From Streptomyces sp. HNM0574 (lineage in GTDB: Bacteria > Actinomycetota > Actinomycetes > Streptomycetales > Streptomycetaceae), in the NCBI RefSeq assembly GCF_012726235.1, contig NZ_JAASAH010000007.1:222680-286679 (forward strand): a stretch of DNA of 64,000 nucleotides, in the 5' to 3' direction. Made by a program: the position numbers and the translations under genes. Shown piece after piece: positions 40,528 through 49,300 of the stretch. The notes under the pieces are model-generated. The model was not told the DNA's origin and made no database searches. It was given only the letters and a program-made list of their open reading frames with translations. The stretch's first letter is position 1, and every line of letters begins with the position of its first letter.

Positions 40528-41451
40528 GTGACGACCCAGCCCCCGTACGCACCCCGGCAACGCCACCACGACGCCGTCGTCCTCGCGGGCGGCGGCGCGC
40601 GGCGGCTCGGCGGCACCGACAAACCGGCCGTGACGGTCGGCGGCCGCACCCTGCTCGACCGGGTGCTCACCGCCTGCGCCGGTGCCGCGACCACCGTCGT
40701 CGTCGGCCCGCGCCGCCCCACGGCCCGGGCCGTCGCCTGGGCCCGCGAGGACCCGCCGGGCGGCGGCCCGCTGCCCGCGCTCGACGCGGGCCTGCGGCAC
40801 ACGACGGCGGACACCGTCCTCGTCCTCTCCGCCGACCTGCCCTTCCTCACCCCGGACACGGTCACGTCCCTGCTGGACGCGCTCGCGGGCCCGGGCACGG
40901 AGTCCGCCGAGGGCGCGGTGCTGGACGACGGGCGGGACCAGCCGCTGGTCGCCGCGTACGAGGCGGAGGCGCTGCGCCGCGAACTCGCCCTGCTGCGCAC
41001 CGAGTACGGCTACCTCGCGGGCCTGCCGCTGCGGCTGCTGCTGCCCGCGCTCCGGCTGCGCCGCGTCCCCGCGCCGGCCGGCTCGGAGCGGCTGCTGGAC
41101 TGCGACACCTGGGAGGACATCGGCACGGCGCGCTCCAGGATCAGGGAGCATGGCACCGTGCTGGACGAATGGATTGCCGCGGCCAAGGCGGAACTCGGGA
41201 TCGACCTCGACGTCGACACCGCCGCCCTTCTCGACCTCGCGCGGGACGCCGCGCACGGAGTGGCCCGCCCGGCCGCCCCGTTGACCACGTTCCTGGTCGG
41301 CTACGCCGCCGCCCGCCGGGGCGGCTCCCCCGACGACGTGGCGGCCGCCGTCCGCGAGGCCGCCCGGCTGGCCGAGCGCTGGGCCGCCGAGGAGAGAACC
41401 GGTTCGGCGCCGGACGACGGCCGTCCGGCCGGAGGGGACCAGGGCGCATGA
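40528..41451 (+). CDS. MobA-like nucleotidyltransferase fused to DUF6457
   Basis: A 307-residue protein. Residues 15-205 are a MobA-type molybdenum-cofactor guanylyltransferase-like domain (AVVLAGGGARRLGGTDKPAV, SADLPFLTP, LLDCDTWEDIGT). Residues 210-295 form a helical DUF6457 domain (LDEWIAAAKAELGIDLDVD). It probably transfers a nucleotide to molybdopterin. GTG at 40528. Its stop overlaps the MoeA-like start, supporting a molybdenum-cofactor role, though it is also almost fused to the bkd operon. Confidence 0.85.
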   Translation: MTTQPPYAPRQRHHDAVVLAGGGARRLGGTDKPAVTVGGRTLLDRVLTACAGAATTVVVGPRRPTARAVAWAREDPPGGGPLPALDAGLRHTTADTVLVLSADLPFLTPDTVTSLLDALAGPGTESAEGAVLDDGRDQPLVAAYEAEALRRELALLRTEYGYLAGLPLRLLLPALRLRRVPAPAGSERLLDCDTWEDIGTARSRIREHGTVLDEWIAAAKAELGIDLDVDTAALLDLARDAAHGVARPAAPLTTFLVGYAAARRGGSPDDVAAAVREAARLAERWAAEERTGSAPDDGRPAGGDQGA

Positions 41452-43049
41452 GCGGGGCCGACGAACTCGACGAGGCCATCGCCCTCGCCAACAGCCACCG
41501 CGCGGGCCCGGGTTACGGCCCCGCCGCGTCCCGCACCCCCGCGAGCCCGGCCCCGGCGCGCCCCGCGGACCGCCCCGCGCGCCCCCGCCCCGGCGACCCG
41601 GTCGACGCCGCCCTCCGCCTCGACGAACCGGCCGCCGGCCGGGCGAAGGGCCGTACCGCGCGCGGGAGTTCGGCGGAGACGCCGCGCACGCCCGAGGACG
41701 AACTGGACGCGCCCGCCTGGCTCACCGCACCGTCCACCGGCGCGCACCCGTACCCCGAGCCGCCGCAGCCGGTTCGGGAGAGCCCGGACGCCGGCGCGGA
41801 CGACCCCGGGGCCCGCACCTGGGACCAGGCGCACGCCACCGCGGCGCACGCCGTCTCCCCGCTCCCGTCCGTCACCCTGCCGCTCGACCAGGCCCTGCGG
41901 CACACGCTCGCCGAGCCGCTCGAAGCCCTCACCGACCTCCCCTCCTTCGACACCTCCGCGATGGACGGCTGGGCCGTCTCAGGACCCGGCCCCTGGGAGC
42001 TGACGGAGGACGAGGAGGCGCCCGGCATCCTCGCGGGCGACCGGCGCGAGCCCGGCCCGCTCTCCGACGGCCAGGCCGTACGGATCGCCACCGGCGCGCG
42101 CACCCCTCCGGGCACCAGCGCCGTGCTGCGCTCCGAGGCCGCCTCGCTGCGGCACGGGCGGCTGCACACGCACCGTCCGCCGCAGCCCGGCACCGACATC
42201 AGGCAGCGCGGCCAGGAGTGCCGCACCGGCGACCTGCTGCTCCCCGAGGGCAGCCCGCTCACCCCGGCCGCACTGGGGCTGGCCGCGGCCGCCGGGTACG
42301 ACGAGATCACGGCCGTCCGCCGGCCGCGCGTCGAAGTCCTGGTGCTGGGCGACGAGTTGCTGCACCAGGGCCTGCCCCGCGAGGGCCGCATCCGGGACGC
42401 GCTGGGCCCCATGGTCGGCCCGTGGCTGGAGGCGCTCGGGGCGCAGGTGCTCAGCACCCGCCGGCTCGGCGACGACGCCGAGGCCCTGCACGAGGCCGTC
42501 ACCGGCACCGAGGCCGACCTCGTCGTCACCACCGGCGGCACCGCCTCGGGCCCCGTCGACCACCTGCACCCGACGCTGGAGCGGATCGGCGCCCGGCTGC
42601 TCGTCGACGGCGTCCGGGTACGCCCCGGCCACCCGATGCTGCTGGCCGAACTCCCGGTGACGGCGCCCCCGGGGAAGGGCCGCGGCCGGAAGCGGACGGT
42701 CCGCGAGGCCGAACCGCCGCGCCCCGCGCACCTGGTGGGCCTGCCGGGGAATCCGCTGGCCGCGCTGTCCGGGCTGGTCACGCTCGCCGCTCCGCTGCTG
42801 CACGCGCTCGCACACCGGCCGGCGGCCGACGAGCCGTGGGCCCGGCTGGACGGGCACGTGCAGCCGCACCCCCGCGACACCCGGCTGGTGCCCGTCGCGT
42901 ACTCTCCCGCGGAGTCCCTGGCCCGTCCGCTGCACTACACAGGTCCCGCCATGCTCCGCGGCATCGCGACGGCCACCGCCCTGGCCGTCGTCCCGCCCGG
43001 CGGTTCCGCGCCGGACGGAGACGTCCAGCTTCTGACGCTGCCCTGGTGA
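41448..43049 (+). CDS. MoeA-like molybdopterin molybdenumtransferase with N-terminal extension
   Basis: A 533-residue protein, over 100 residues longer than usual MoeA. Residues 1-130 are Pro/Ala/Arg-rich and probably disordered. From about 135 the MoeA body follows: LPLDQALRHTLAEPLEALTDLPSFDTSAMDGWAV, GTDIRQRGQEC, VTTGGTASGPVDHL and HLVGLPGNPLAAL. Domain IV is reduced. It would insert molybdate into adenylylated molybdopterin. ATG at 41448 overlaps the MobA-like stop. Confidence 0.85.
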   Translation: MSGADELDEAIALANSHRAGPGYGPAASRTPASPAPARPADRPARPRPGDPVDAALRLDEPAAGRAKGRTARGSSAETPRTPEDELDAPAWLTAPSTGAHPYPEPPQPVRESPDAGADDPGARTWDQAHATAAHAVSPLPSVTLPLDQALRHTLAEPLEALTDLPSFDTSAMDGWAVSGPGPWELTEDEEAPGILAGDRREPGPLSDGQAVRIATGARTPPGTSAVLRSEAASLRHGRLHTHRPPQPGTDIRQRGQECRTGDLLLPEGSPLTPAALGLAAAAGYDEITAVRRPRVEVLVLGDELLHQGLPREGRIRDALGPMVGPWLEALGAQVLSTRRLGDDAEALHEAVTGTEADLVVTTGGTASGPVDHLHPTLERIGARLLVDGVRVRPGHPMLLAELPVTAPPGKGRGRKRTVREAEPPRPAHLVGLPGNPLAALSGLVTLAAPLLHALAHRPAADEPWARLDGHVQPHPRDTRLVPVAYSPAESLARPLHYTGPAMLRGIATATALAVVPPGGSAPDGDVQLLTLPW

Positions 43050-43062
43050 GGTCCGAGCCGAC

Positions 43063-44139
43063 GTGAACAACCAGTACCAAGTCCTGCTGCCCCGCTCCGA
43101 GGTCAGCCCGCTGCGGCAGGTCGTGCGGCGGATCCTGGCGGCGAGCGCCGTCCTCGTGCTGACCGTGCTGCTGGTCTACCTGGACCGCGACGAGTACAAC
43201 GACAACGCCGACGGGCACGTCTCGTTCCTCGACGCCGTCTACTACACGACGGTCACGCTCTCCACGACCGGCTACGGTGACATCGCCCCGGTGAGCGACA
43301 CCGCCAGGCTCATCAACATCCTGCTCATCACGCCGCTGCGGGTGCTGTTCCTCATCATCCTCATCGGCACCACCCTGGAAGCGCTCACCGACCGCACCCG
43401 CGAACAGTGGCGCCTCTCCCGCTGGAGGTCTCAGTTGCGCGACCACACCGTCGTCGTCGGTTTCGGCACGAAGGGCCGCTCCGCCGCGCGCACGCTGCAG
43501 TCGACCGGCGTCAGCCGGGACCGGCTCGTCGTCGTCGACCCGAACCACTACGTCACCGAGGCGGCCAAGCGCGAGGGCTTCGCCGCCGTCATGGGCGACG
43601 CGACCCGCAGCGACGTGCTCTCGCGGGCCGAGGTGGGCCGGGCCAAGCAGATCGTGATCGCCACCCAGCGCGACGACACCGCCGTCCTGGTCTCGCTGAC
43701 CGCGCGTCAGCTCAACCCGCGGCTGAAGATCGTGGTGGCGGTGCGCGAGGAGGAGAACGCGCAGCTGCTGCGGCAGTCCGGCGCCGACTCGGTGATCACC
43801 AGCGCGAGCGCCGCCGGACGCCTCCTCGGCCTCTCCGTGCTGAGCCCCAACGCGAGTTCGGTGATGGAGGACCTGATCCAGCAGGGCACCGGCCTCAGCC
43901 TCAACGAACGCCCGGTCACCAAGGCCGAGGTGGGCCGCCAGCCCCGCGACGTGGAGGACCTCGTCGTCACCGTCGTCCGCGGGCACCGGCTGCTCGGCTA
44001 CGACGACCCCGAGGCGGGCCCGCTGAAGAGCACCGACCGCATCGTCGTCATCCACCGCTCCCCGAGCCCGCACCCCGGCGGCACCGTCGGCACCCCCGAC
44101 CCGCTCAAGCCGCGCCCGGACCGGCCGCTGCCGGAGTGA
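43063..44139 (+). CDS. Potassium channel with RCK/TrkA domains
   Basis: A 358-residue two-TM channel. The first span is LAASAVLVLTVLLVYL, the selectivity filter is STTGYGD (about 67-73) and a second span follows. A cytoplasmic TrkA-N Rossmann domain (HTVVVGFGTKGRSAARTL) and a TrkA-C domain gate it through nucleotide or calcium. GTG at 43063. It is 13 bases from the MoeA-like stop, so it may be transcribed with it. Confidence 0.93.
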   Translation: MNNQYQVLLPRSEVSPLRQVVRRILAASAVLVLTVLLVYLDRDEYNDNADGHVSFLDAVYYTTVTLSTTGYGDIAPVSDTARLINILLITPLRVLFLIILIGTTLEALTDRTREQWRLSRWRSQLRDHTVVVGFGTKGRSAARTLQSTGVSRDRLVVVDPNHYVTEAAKREGFAAVMGDATRSDVLSRAEVGRAKQIVIATQRDDTAVLVSLTARQLNPRLKIVVAVREEENAQLLRQSGADSVITSASAAGRLLGLSVLSPNASSVMEDLIQQGTGLSLNERPVTKAEVGRQPRDVEDLVVTVVRGHRLLGYDDPEAGPLKSTDRIVVIHRSPSPHPGGTVGTPDPLKPRPDRPLPE

Positions 44140-44181
44140 GGCGCGCGCCGCGCCGCACGGGCCGGGAGTAGCGTCGGGGGC

Positions 44182-45159
44182 ATGCATGCGATCACGATTC
44201 CCGAGCCCGGCGGCCCCGACGCACTGGTCTGGGCCGAGGTACCGGCCCCCGAACCCGCCGCGGGCGAGGTCCTCGTCGACGTCACGGCGAGCGCCGTCAA
44301 CCGCGCCGACCTGCTCCAGCGGCAGGGCTTCTACGACCCGCCGCCCGGCGCCTCCCCGTACCCGGGCCTGGAGTGCGCGGGCCGGATCTCGGCGCTCGGT
44401 CCCGGCGTCACCGGCTGGTCCGTCGGCGACGAGGTGTGCGCGCTGCTCGGCGGCGGCGGTTACGCGGAGCAAGTGGCCGTCCCCGTCGGGCAGTTGCTGC
44501 CGGTGCCGGAGGGCCTCGACGTGACCGCGGCGGCCGCGCTGCCCGAGGTGACGGCGACGGTCTGGTCGAACGTGTTCATGGTCGCCCACCTGCGGCCGGG
44601 CGAGACGCTGCTGGTGCACGGCGGCTCCAGCGGCATCGGCACGATGGCGATCCAGCTGGCGAAGGCCGTCGGCGCGCGGGTCGCGGTGACGGCGGGCGGG
44701 CCCGAAAAGCTGGCGCGCTGCGCCGAGTTGGGCGCCGACGTGCTCATCGACTACCGCGAGCAGGACTTCGTGGAGGAGGTGCGCGCGGCGACCGGCGGCG
44801 CGGGCGCCGACGTCATCCTCGACATCATGGGCGCCAAGTACCTGGAGCGGAACGTCTCGGCGCTGGCCGTCAACGGCCGCCTCGCGATCATCGGCCTCCA
44901 GGGCGGCGCCAAGGCCGAACTGAACCTGGGCGCCCTGCTCACCAAGCGGGCGGCGGTGACGGCGACCTCGCTGCGCGGGCGCCCGGCCGAGGAGAAGACC
45001 GCGATCATCGCCGCGGTGCGCGAGCACGTGTGGCCGCTGCTCGCGGACGGGCGCGTCCGCCCCGTCGTCGACAGCACGGTGCCGATGGCCCGCGCGGCGG
45101 ACGCGCACCGCGCGCTGGAGGCGAGCAAGCACATCGGCAAGATCCTGCTGACGACGTGA
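44182..45159 (+). CDS. NAD(P)H-quinone oxidoreductase, zeta-crystallin/PIG3 type
   Basis: A 325-residue MDR-superfamily protein without the structural zinc cysteines. The nucleotide-binding segment is LLVHGGSSGIGTMAIQLAKAVGARVAVTAG (about 138-168), with the TAAAALPEVTATVW segment before it. It matches the PIG3-like quinone reductases (MHAITIPEPGGPDALVW start). ATG at 44182. Usually a stand-alone redox enzyme. Confidence 0.9.
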   Translation: MHAITIPEPGGPDALVWAEVPAPEPAAGEVLVDVTASAVNRADLLQRQGFYDPPPGASPYPGLECAGRISALGPGVTGWSVGDEVCALLGGGGYAEQVAVPVGQLLPVPEGLDVTAAAALPEVTATVWSNVFMVAHLRPGETLLVHGGSSGIGTMAIQLAKAVGARVAVTAGGPEKLARCAELGADVLIDYREQDFVEEVRAATGGAGADVILDIMGAKYLERNVSALAVNGRLAIIGLQGGAKAELNLGALLTKRAAVTATSLRGRPAEEKTAIIAAVREHVWPLLADGRVRPVVDSTVPMARAADAHRALEASKHIGKILLTT

Positions 45160-45353
45160 CAGACGTCCGCACGGCGTGAGCGCAGGGGGAGCGGCGGGCC
45201 GCACGGCGGGCCTCCGCTCCCTCTTCCGGGTCGCGTCCCCGCACCGCCGCTCACCCGGAATGCCGGAATCGTCCCACTGTGTGACTCTGATGGAGTCCTT
45301 GGACGATCCTCCCCCGGCCACCGCTGGGGGTGCCCCCTCTGGAGGGCCGGAAG

Positions 45354-46232
45354 GTGCGGCACACTCAGCGCGGACTCCGCGGCATCACCCTCCTCACCTG
45401 CACCGCCGTGGCACTCTCGGCCCCCGTCGCCGCCACGGCCGCCCCCGCCCACCCCGTCGTCCGCGCCGACACCTACGCGGGCGGGTCCGGGACCACGGAC
45501 AGCTCGGGCAACTCCGCGAGTTCGGACGAGTCCGAGCCCGCCGACCCCGGCATCGCACCCCCGTCCTTCACCGAGCCCCCGGCCCCGCCCGCACCACCCG
45601 ACGTCGGCTTCCCCACCGCCCCGGACGAGGAGGACGCGCACTCCGCCGAGGGGACTCCGGAGGAGAGCGCGGGCGAGCCGTCGGAGTCCTCCGGTGAGAC
45701 CGCGGGCGAGGAGGCCGGGTCTGCGGACCCGCACGAGCAGGAACCGTCCGACGGGGACTCCGCGTCCGACGGTGACCACAGCGGCGAGGACGGCGCGGAC
45801 GCGACCGGTCACGCGGACGAGGAGGGCGTCACCGGGGAAGGCTCCGCCGGTCAGGACGAGGAGCCGTCCGCGTCCGCCACCGCGCGGCACGAGCACGGCG
45901 CGGAGAGCGAGAGCGGTGCGGCCGTCCCGCCGCTCAGCCCGCGGCGGGACGGCGCCGGTGACGGCACCGGCCGCATCTGGGACGGCGGCCGCCCCGGCGA
46001 CCCCGAGCCCACCGCACCGGAGCGCACCGGACCGTCCGGCAGCCCCGGCGAACAGGCCGTCGGCAGCCACGACCTGTACGAGTCGGACACCCCCTCGCCC
46101 GGCCCGAGCGGCAGCACCCACGCGGCCACCCGCCCGGCCGGACAGATCCTGCCCGTGCTGCCGCTGGGCGCCGGGATGGCGTCGATCGGCCTCGGCCTCG
46201 CCTTCCTCGCCCTCCGCCTCCGCCGCCGCTGA
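45354..46232 (+). CDS. Secreted acidic low-complexity protein with C-terminal membrane anchor
   Basis: A 292-residue protein. The N-terminus is a signal peptide (LRGITLLTCTAVALSAPVAATAAPA). About 210 residues of Ser/Glu/Asp/Gly/Pro-rich disordered sequence follow. The last 30 residues form a hydrophobic helix followed by RLRRR. The tail looks like a sortase-anchored end but no LPxTG or LAxTG motif precedes the helix, so it is probably membrane-anchored directly. GTG at 45354 after GGAGGG. I do not recognise a family. It may be a cell-surface stalk. Confidence 0.7.
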   Translation: MRHTQRGLRGITLLTCTAVALSAPVAATAAPAHPVVRADTYAGGSGTTDSSGNSASSDESEPADPGIAPPSFTEPPAPPAPPDVGFPTAPDEEDAHSAEGTPEESAGEPSESSGETAGEEAGSADPHEQEPSDGDSASDGDHSGEDGADATGHADEEGVTGEGSAGQDEEPSASATARHEHGAESESGAAVPPLSPRRDGAGDGTGRIWDGGRPGDPEPTAPERTGPSGSPGEQAVGSHDLYESDTPSPGPSGSTHAATRPAGQILPVLPLGAGMASIGLGLAFLALRLRRR

Positions 46233-46306
46233 GCGGCCGCGGCCGGATCCGTCACCACGAGGGACTCCGGCGGCACGCGGGGTACCCGTCGTTGCAGAAT
46301 GGGGGT

Positions 46307-46885
46307 ATGACACAGCCGAGCAACGAACGTTCGCAGTCGCAGGAGAACCCGCAGCAGGTCCTGGTCGTCGGACCGGACGGCATGGCCCTCGGCAGCGCCG
46401 GGTCCACAGGTGGGGGCGAGGGCGAGGAGCAGGCTGAGGTCCCCGTTACCGAGATGGTCGAGCAGCCCGCGAAGGTCATGCGGATCGGCAGCATGATCAA
46501 GCAGCTGCTGGAGGAAGTGAAGGCGGCCCCGCTGGACGAGGCGAGCCGCGTCCGGCTGAAGGAGATCCACACCAGTTCCATCAAGGAGCTGGAGGACGGT
46601 CTGGCGCCCGAGCTCATCGAGGAGCTGGAGCGGCTCTCGCTGCCCTTCACCGACGACAACACCCCGACCGACGCCGAACTGCGCATCGCCCAGGCCCAGT
46701 TGGTGGGCTGGCTGGAGGGCCTCTTCCACGGCATCCAGACGGCGCTCTTCGCCCAGCAGATGGCCGCACGGGCCCAGCTCGAACAGATGCGGCGCGCGCT
46801 GCCGCCCGGCATGGTGCCCGAAGAGGGCGTCCCGGAGGGCGGCCCCCACTCCCCGCAGGCGCGCACGGGTGGGCCCTACCTCTGA
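46307..46885 (+). CDS. bpa: Bacterial proteasome activator Bpa (PafE)
   Basis: A 192-residue protein with the Bpa four-helix core (about 50-165, PAKVMRIGSMIKQLLEEVK, IKELEDGLAPELIEELERL, AQLVGWLEGLFHGIQTALFAQQM). The C-terminus ends GGPYL, the GxYL motif that docks into the 20S proteasome. Bpa is an ATP-independent ring activator that feeds unfolded or stress-linked proteins to the proteasome. ATG at 46307; CAGAAT only seven bases before it suggests a leaderless transcript, and a TTG at 46292 is a less likely start. Confidence 0.92.
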   Translation: MTQPSNERSQSQENPQQVLVVGPDGMALGSAGSTGGGEGEEQAEVPVTEMVEQPAKVMRIGSMIKQLLEEVKAAPLDEASRVRLKEIHTSSIKELEDGLAPELIEELERLSLPFTDDNTPTDAELRIAQAQLVGWLEGLFHGIQTALFAQQMAARAQLEQMRRALPPGMVPEEGVPEGGPHSPQARTGGPYL

Positions 46886-47255
46886 CCTTGCGCCCGCGCT
46901 TGGGAGGTCTGCGCGGAGGGGCAGGGCCGGCAAGCGCGGGCCCCGGCGGGGGGCTTTTTGGGGTGCGGTGCTGCCCCCGGTCGGCCCGTCGCCGACCACC
47001 GCGCCGTCGTAGCTGTTCGCGCAGTTCCCCGCGCCCCCTCGAAGGGCGCCGTGCTGCCCCCGTCGCACCGTCGCCGACCACCGCGCCGTCGTGGGCTGTT
47101 CGCGCAGTTCCCCGCGCCCCCTTGAAGGACGCCGTGCTGCCCCCGTCGCACCGTCGCCGACCACCGCCCCGTCGTGGGCTGTTCGCGCAGTTCCCCGCGC
47201 CCCTTGAAGGGCGCCGTTCCCCGCGCCCCTTGGAAGGCGCCGTTCCCCGCGTCCC
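46886..47255 (-). repeat. Convergent-gene repeat array E, 82-83 bp units (3 full core copies)
   Basis: The marker GTCGCCGACCACCGC recurs at 46988, 47070 and 47153, each followed by the minus-orientation core GCGCAGTTCCCCGC and an AAGGGCGCC stretch. Two shortened copies (CGTTCCCCGCG) follow near 47217 and 47240. The array ends at CCCTTAAGGG, a palindrome that contains the TAA stop of the methyltransferase gene. No gene is present. Confidence 0.88.
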
Positions 47256-47999
47256 TTAAGGGCGCCCCGCCATCCAGTGGTAGAGGGTCATCGCGACGCT
47301 CGTGGCGAGGTTGTAGCTGGAGACCTGGGGGCGCATGGGGAGGGCGAGGAGGTGGTCGGCGCGGGTGCGGAGGGCGGGGGAGAGGCCGTGCCGCTCCGAG
47401 CCGAAGGCGATCAGCGCGTCGTCGGGTAGCTCCAGGCCGCGGATGTCCCGGCCCTCGGGGTCGAGCGCGTACACCGGCCCCGGCGGCAGTTCCCCCGGCT
47501 CGCGGTGCGCGACGGCGGTGGCGAAGTGCAGCCCGGCGCTGGCCCGTACGACGTTCGGGTGCCACGGGTCGACGGTGCCCGTCGTGAGCACCCCGGCCGC
47601 GCCCGCGCCCGCGGCGACCCGGATCACGGCACCGATGTTGCCCAGGTGACGCGGGTTGTCGAGGACGACGTACGGCGCGCTCCGCTCCGCCTCCGGCACG
47701 GCCCCGCTGCCGCCGCTGCCCCGTACGGCGAGTGCGGCGACGCCCGTGGGGTGCGGGCGGGGCAGGAGCGCGGGGAGCGTGCCCGCGTCGACGGGGCGCA
47801 GCAACGCGTCGAGGCGGGCGGTGAGGTCGGGCGCGAGGTCCTCGGCGAGGGCCAGTACGGCGTCCCGGTCGGCGGTCAGCGCGAGCGGCACCTCGGCGCC
47901 GAAGCGGAGCGCGTGCTTCAGGGCGTGGAACCCGTCCAGCAGCACGCTGTCCGCGGCCAACTCCCGCCACCGTCGCACCACATCCGCTTCCGCATCCAC
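47256..47999 (-). CDS. SpoU/TrmH-family RNA 2'-O-methyltransferase
   Basis: A 247-residue SPOUT methyltransferase. Motif 1 is VVLDNPRHLGNIGAVIRVAAGAGAAGV (about 110-136), motif 2 is IAFGSERHGLSP and motif 3 is LALPMRPQVSSYNLATSVAMTLYHW, forming the knotted SAM site. It methylates rRNA or tRNA ribose. GTG at 47999. The gene ends inside array E. Confidence 0.9.
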   Translation of the reverse strand: MDAEADVVRRWRELAADSVLLDGFHALKHALRFGAEVPLALTADRDAVLALAEDLAPDLTARLDALLRPVDAGTLPALLPRPHPTGVAALAVRGSGGSGAVPEAERSAPYVVLDNPRHLGNIGAVIRVAAGAGAAGVLTTGTVDPWHPNVVRASAGLHFATAVAHREPGELPPGPVYALDPEGRDIRGLELPDDALIAFGSERHGLSPALRTRADHLLALPMRPQVSSYNLATSVAMTLYHWMAGRP

Positions 48000-48034
48000 G
48001 CCACCACCCTACGGCGGCGCGAGATCCCCGCGGG

Positions 48035-49300
48035 TCACGGAGCCGGTACGGGCCGCTCCTCGGCCTGTTCTCCGGTTCCGGAAGCGGGCGCCGGCACCGC
48101 ACCGGCCGTCCCCCCGGCGTCCCGGCGCCCCCGCAGCCGGGCGCCCAGCCGCGCGGCCCGGGCGTCGGTCCACAGGAGCAGGGCCGTCGGCAGGAACACC
48201 AGGTCGGCGGCGATCATCGCGAGCGAGAAGAACGGCAGCCCGAGCAGCACCGCGATGCTGAGGTGCTCCACGATCATCGCCGCGAGCAGCACGTTCTTCA
48301 CCCGCCGGTTGAACAGCGTGAACGGGAAGGCGACCTGGACCATCACGGTGCCGTACGTCGCGATCAGGATGAGCAGCGAGCTGCTCGCGAAGAGGTCGCC
48401 CAGCGCCGGCCAGGGCGAGAAGTAGTCCAGCTGGAACGGGTAGTACGAGGCCGTGCCGTCCTGCCAGCGCGAGCCCTGGATCTTGTACCAGCCGGCCGTG
48501 GCGTAGATCAGGCAGACCTCGACGATGATCACCAGCAGCGCGCCGTTGTGCACCAGGTTGGCGACGACGTCGCAGACCGCGCGCGCCTCACCGCGCGGCG
48601 CCAGGCGGCCGAGCAGCCACCACAGCCCGTACACCGCCCACAGCCCCCAGAACAGCAGGCCCCAGCCGAGGCTGAAGCCGCCGACGAAGGTGGCACCGGC
48701 CATCACCGCGCCCGTCAGCGACCAGAGCAGCACCCCGTTCGGGTCGGAGGCGTCCGGCGCCCCCGCCCGCGCGGTCTCCCTCCGCCTGCGGCGCGCGTCC
48801 AGCGACCAGACCTGCCCGCAGCGGGTGAGGACGAGGTACATCGACATCAGGTGGATGACGTTGTCGCCGCCGTCCCCCATGAACACGCTGCGGTTCTGGA
48901 GCCCGAGGACGCCGATCATGAAGACCACGGAGGCGGTTCGCGTACGCCAGCCCAGCAGCAGCGCGACGCTCGCCGCGATGGCCAGGTGGTAGACGAACTC
49001 GAACCAGCCGTTGCTGTCCGACCAGAGCAGGATCGTGAACGCGTGGTTGTCCTCGACCAGCCGCCGCCCCAGCTCCCAGCTCCAGGTGCTGTCCGGCCCG
49101 TACAGCTGGTGCCGGTGCGGCCACTCGCGGAGCAGGAAGAGGAGCCAGGTGGCGGCGAAGCCGATCCGGAGGACGGCCGTCTGGTACGGGCCGAGCGCGC
49201 TGCCGGTGACCCGGGCGAGGAGCCGTTCGGCCCCGGCCCGCGCGGCGCCGGCCCGGCTCCGGACGGAGCCGCCGGTGGTGTGCTGCTGCTGATCGCTCAC
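48035..49300 (-). CDS. HTTM-domain membrane protein (vitamin K-dependent gamma-carboxylase-like)
   Basis: A 421-residue integral membrane protein with about nine spans. VLRIGFAATWLLFLLREWPHRHQLYGPDSTW near the N-terminus and LMSMYLVLTRCGQVWSLDARRR are HTTM family features. An ATAGWYKIQGSRWQDGTASYYPFQLDYF loop follows, as in the gamma-glutamyl carboxylase-like proteins. The bacterial function is unknown. The GTG at 49300 overlaps the DUF5819 stop by four bases, so the pair is one unit. Confidence 0.85.
   Translation of the reverse strand: MSDQQQHTTGGSVRSRAGAARAGAERLLARVTGSALGPYQTAVLRIGFAATWLLFLLREWPHRHQLYGPDSTWSWELGRRLVEDNHAFTILLWSDSNGWFEFVYHLAIAASVALLLGWRTRTASVVFMIGVLGLQNRSVFMGDGGDNVIHLMSMYLVLTRCGQVWSLDARRRRRETARAGAPDASDPNGVLLWSLTGAVMAGATFVGGFSLGWGLLFWGLWAVYGLWWLLGRLAPRGEARAVCDVVANLVHNGALLVIIVEVCLIYATAGWYKIQGSRWQDGTASYYPFQLDYFSPWPALGDLFASSSLLILIATYGTVMVQVAFPFTLFNRRVKNVLLAAMIVEHLSIAVLLGLPFFSLAMIAADLVFLPTALLLWTDARAARLGARLRGRRDAGGTAGAVPAPASGTGEQAEERPVPAP

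Noticed and set aside
42778..45321. An 847-codon minus-strand frame
   Set aside because: It is antisense to MoeA-like, K+ channel and quinone oxidoreductase genes, all well supported.
45354..46232. An LPxTG/LAxTG sortase substrate
   Set aside because: The hydrophobic tail and RRR end fit, but no sorting motif is present before the helix; reported only as a question.
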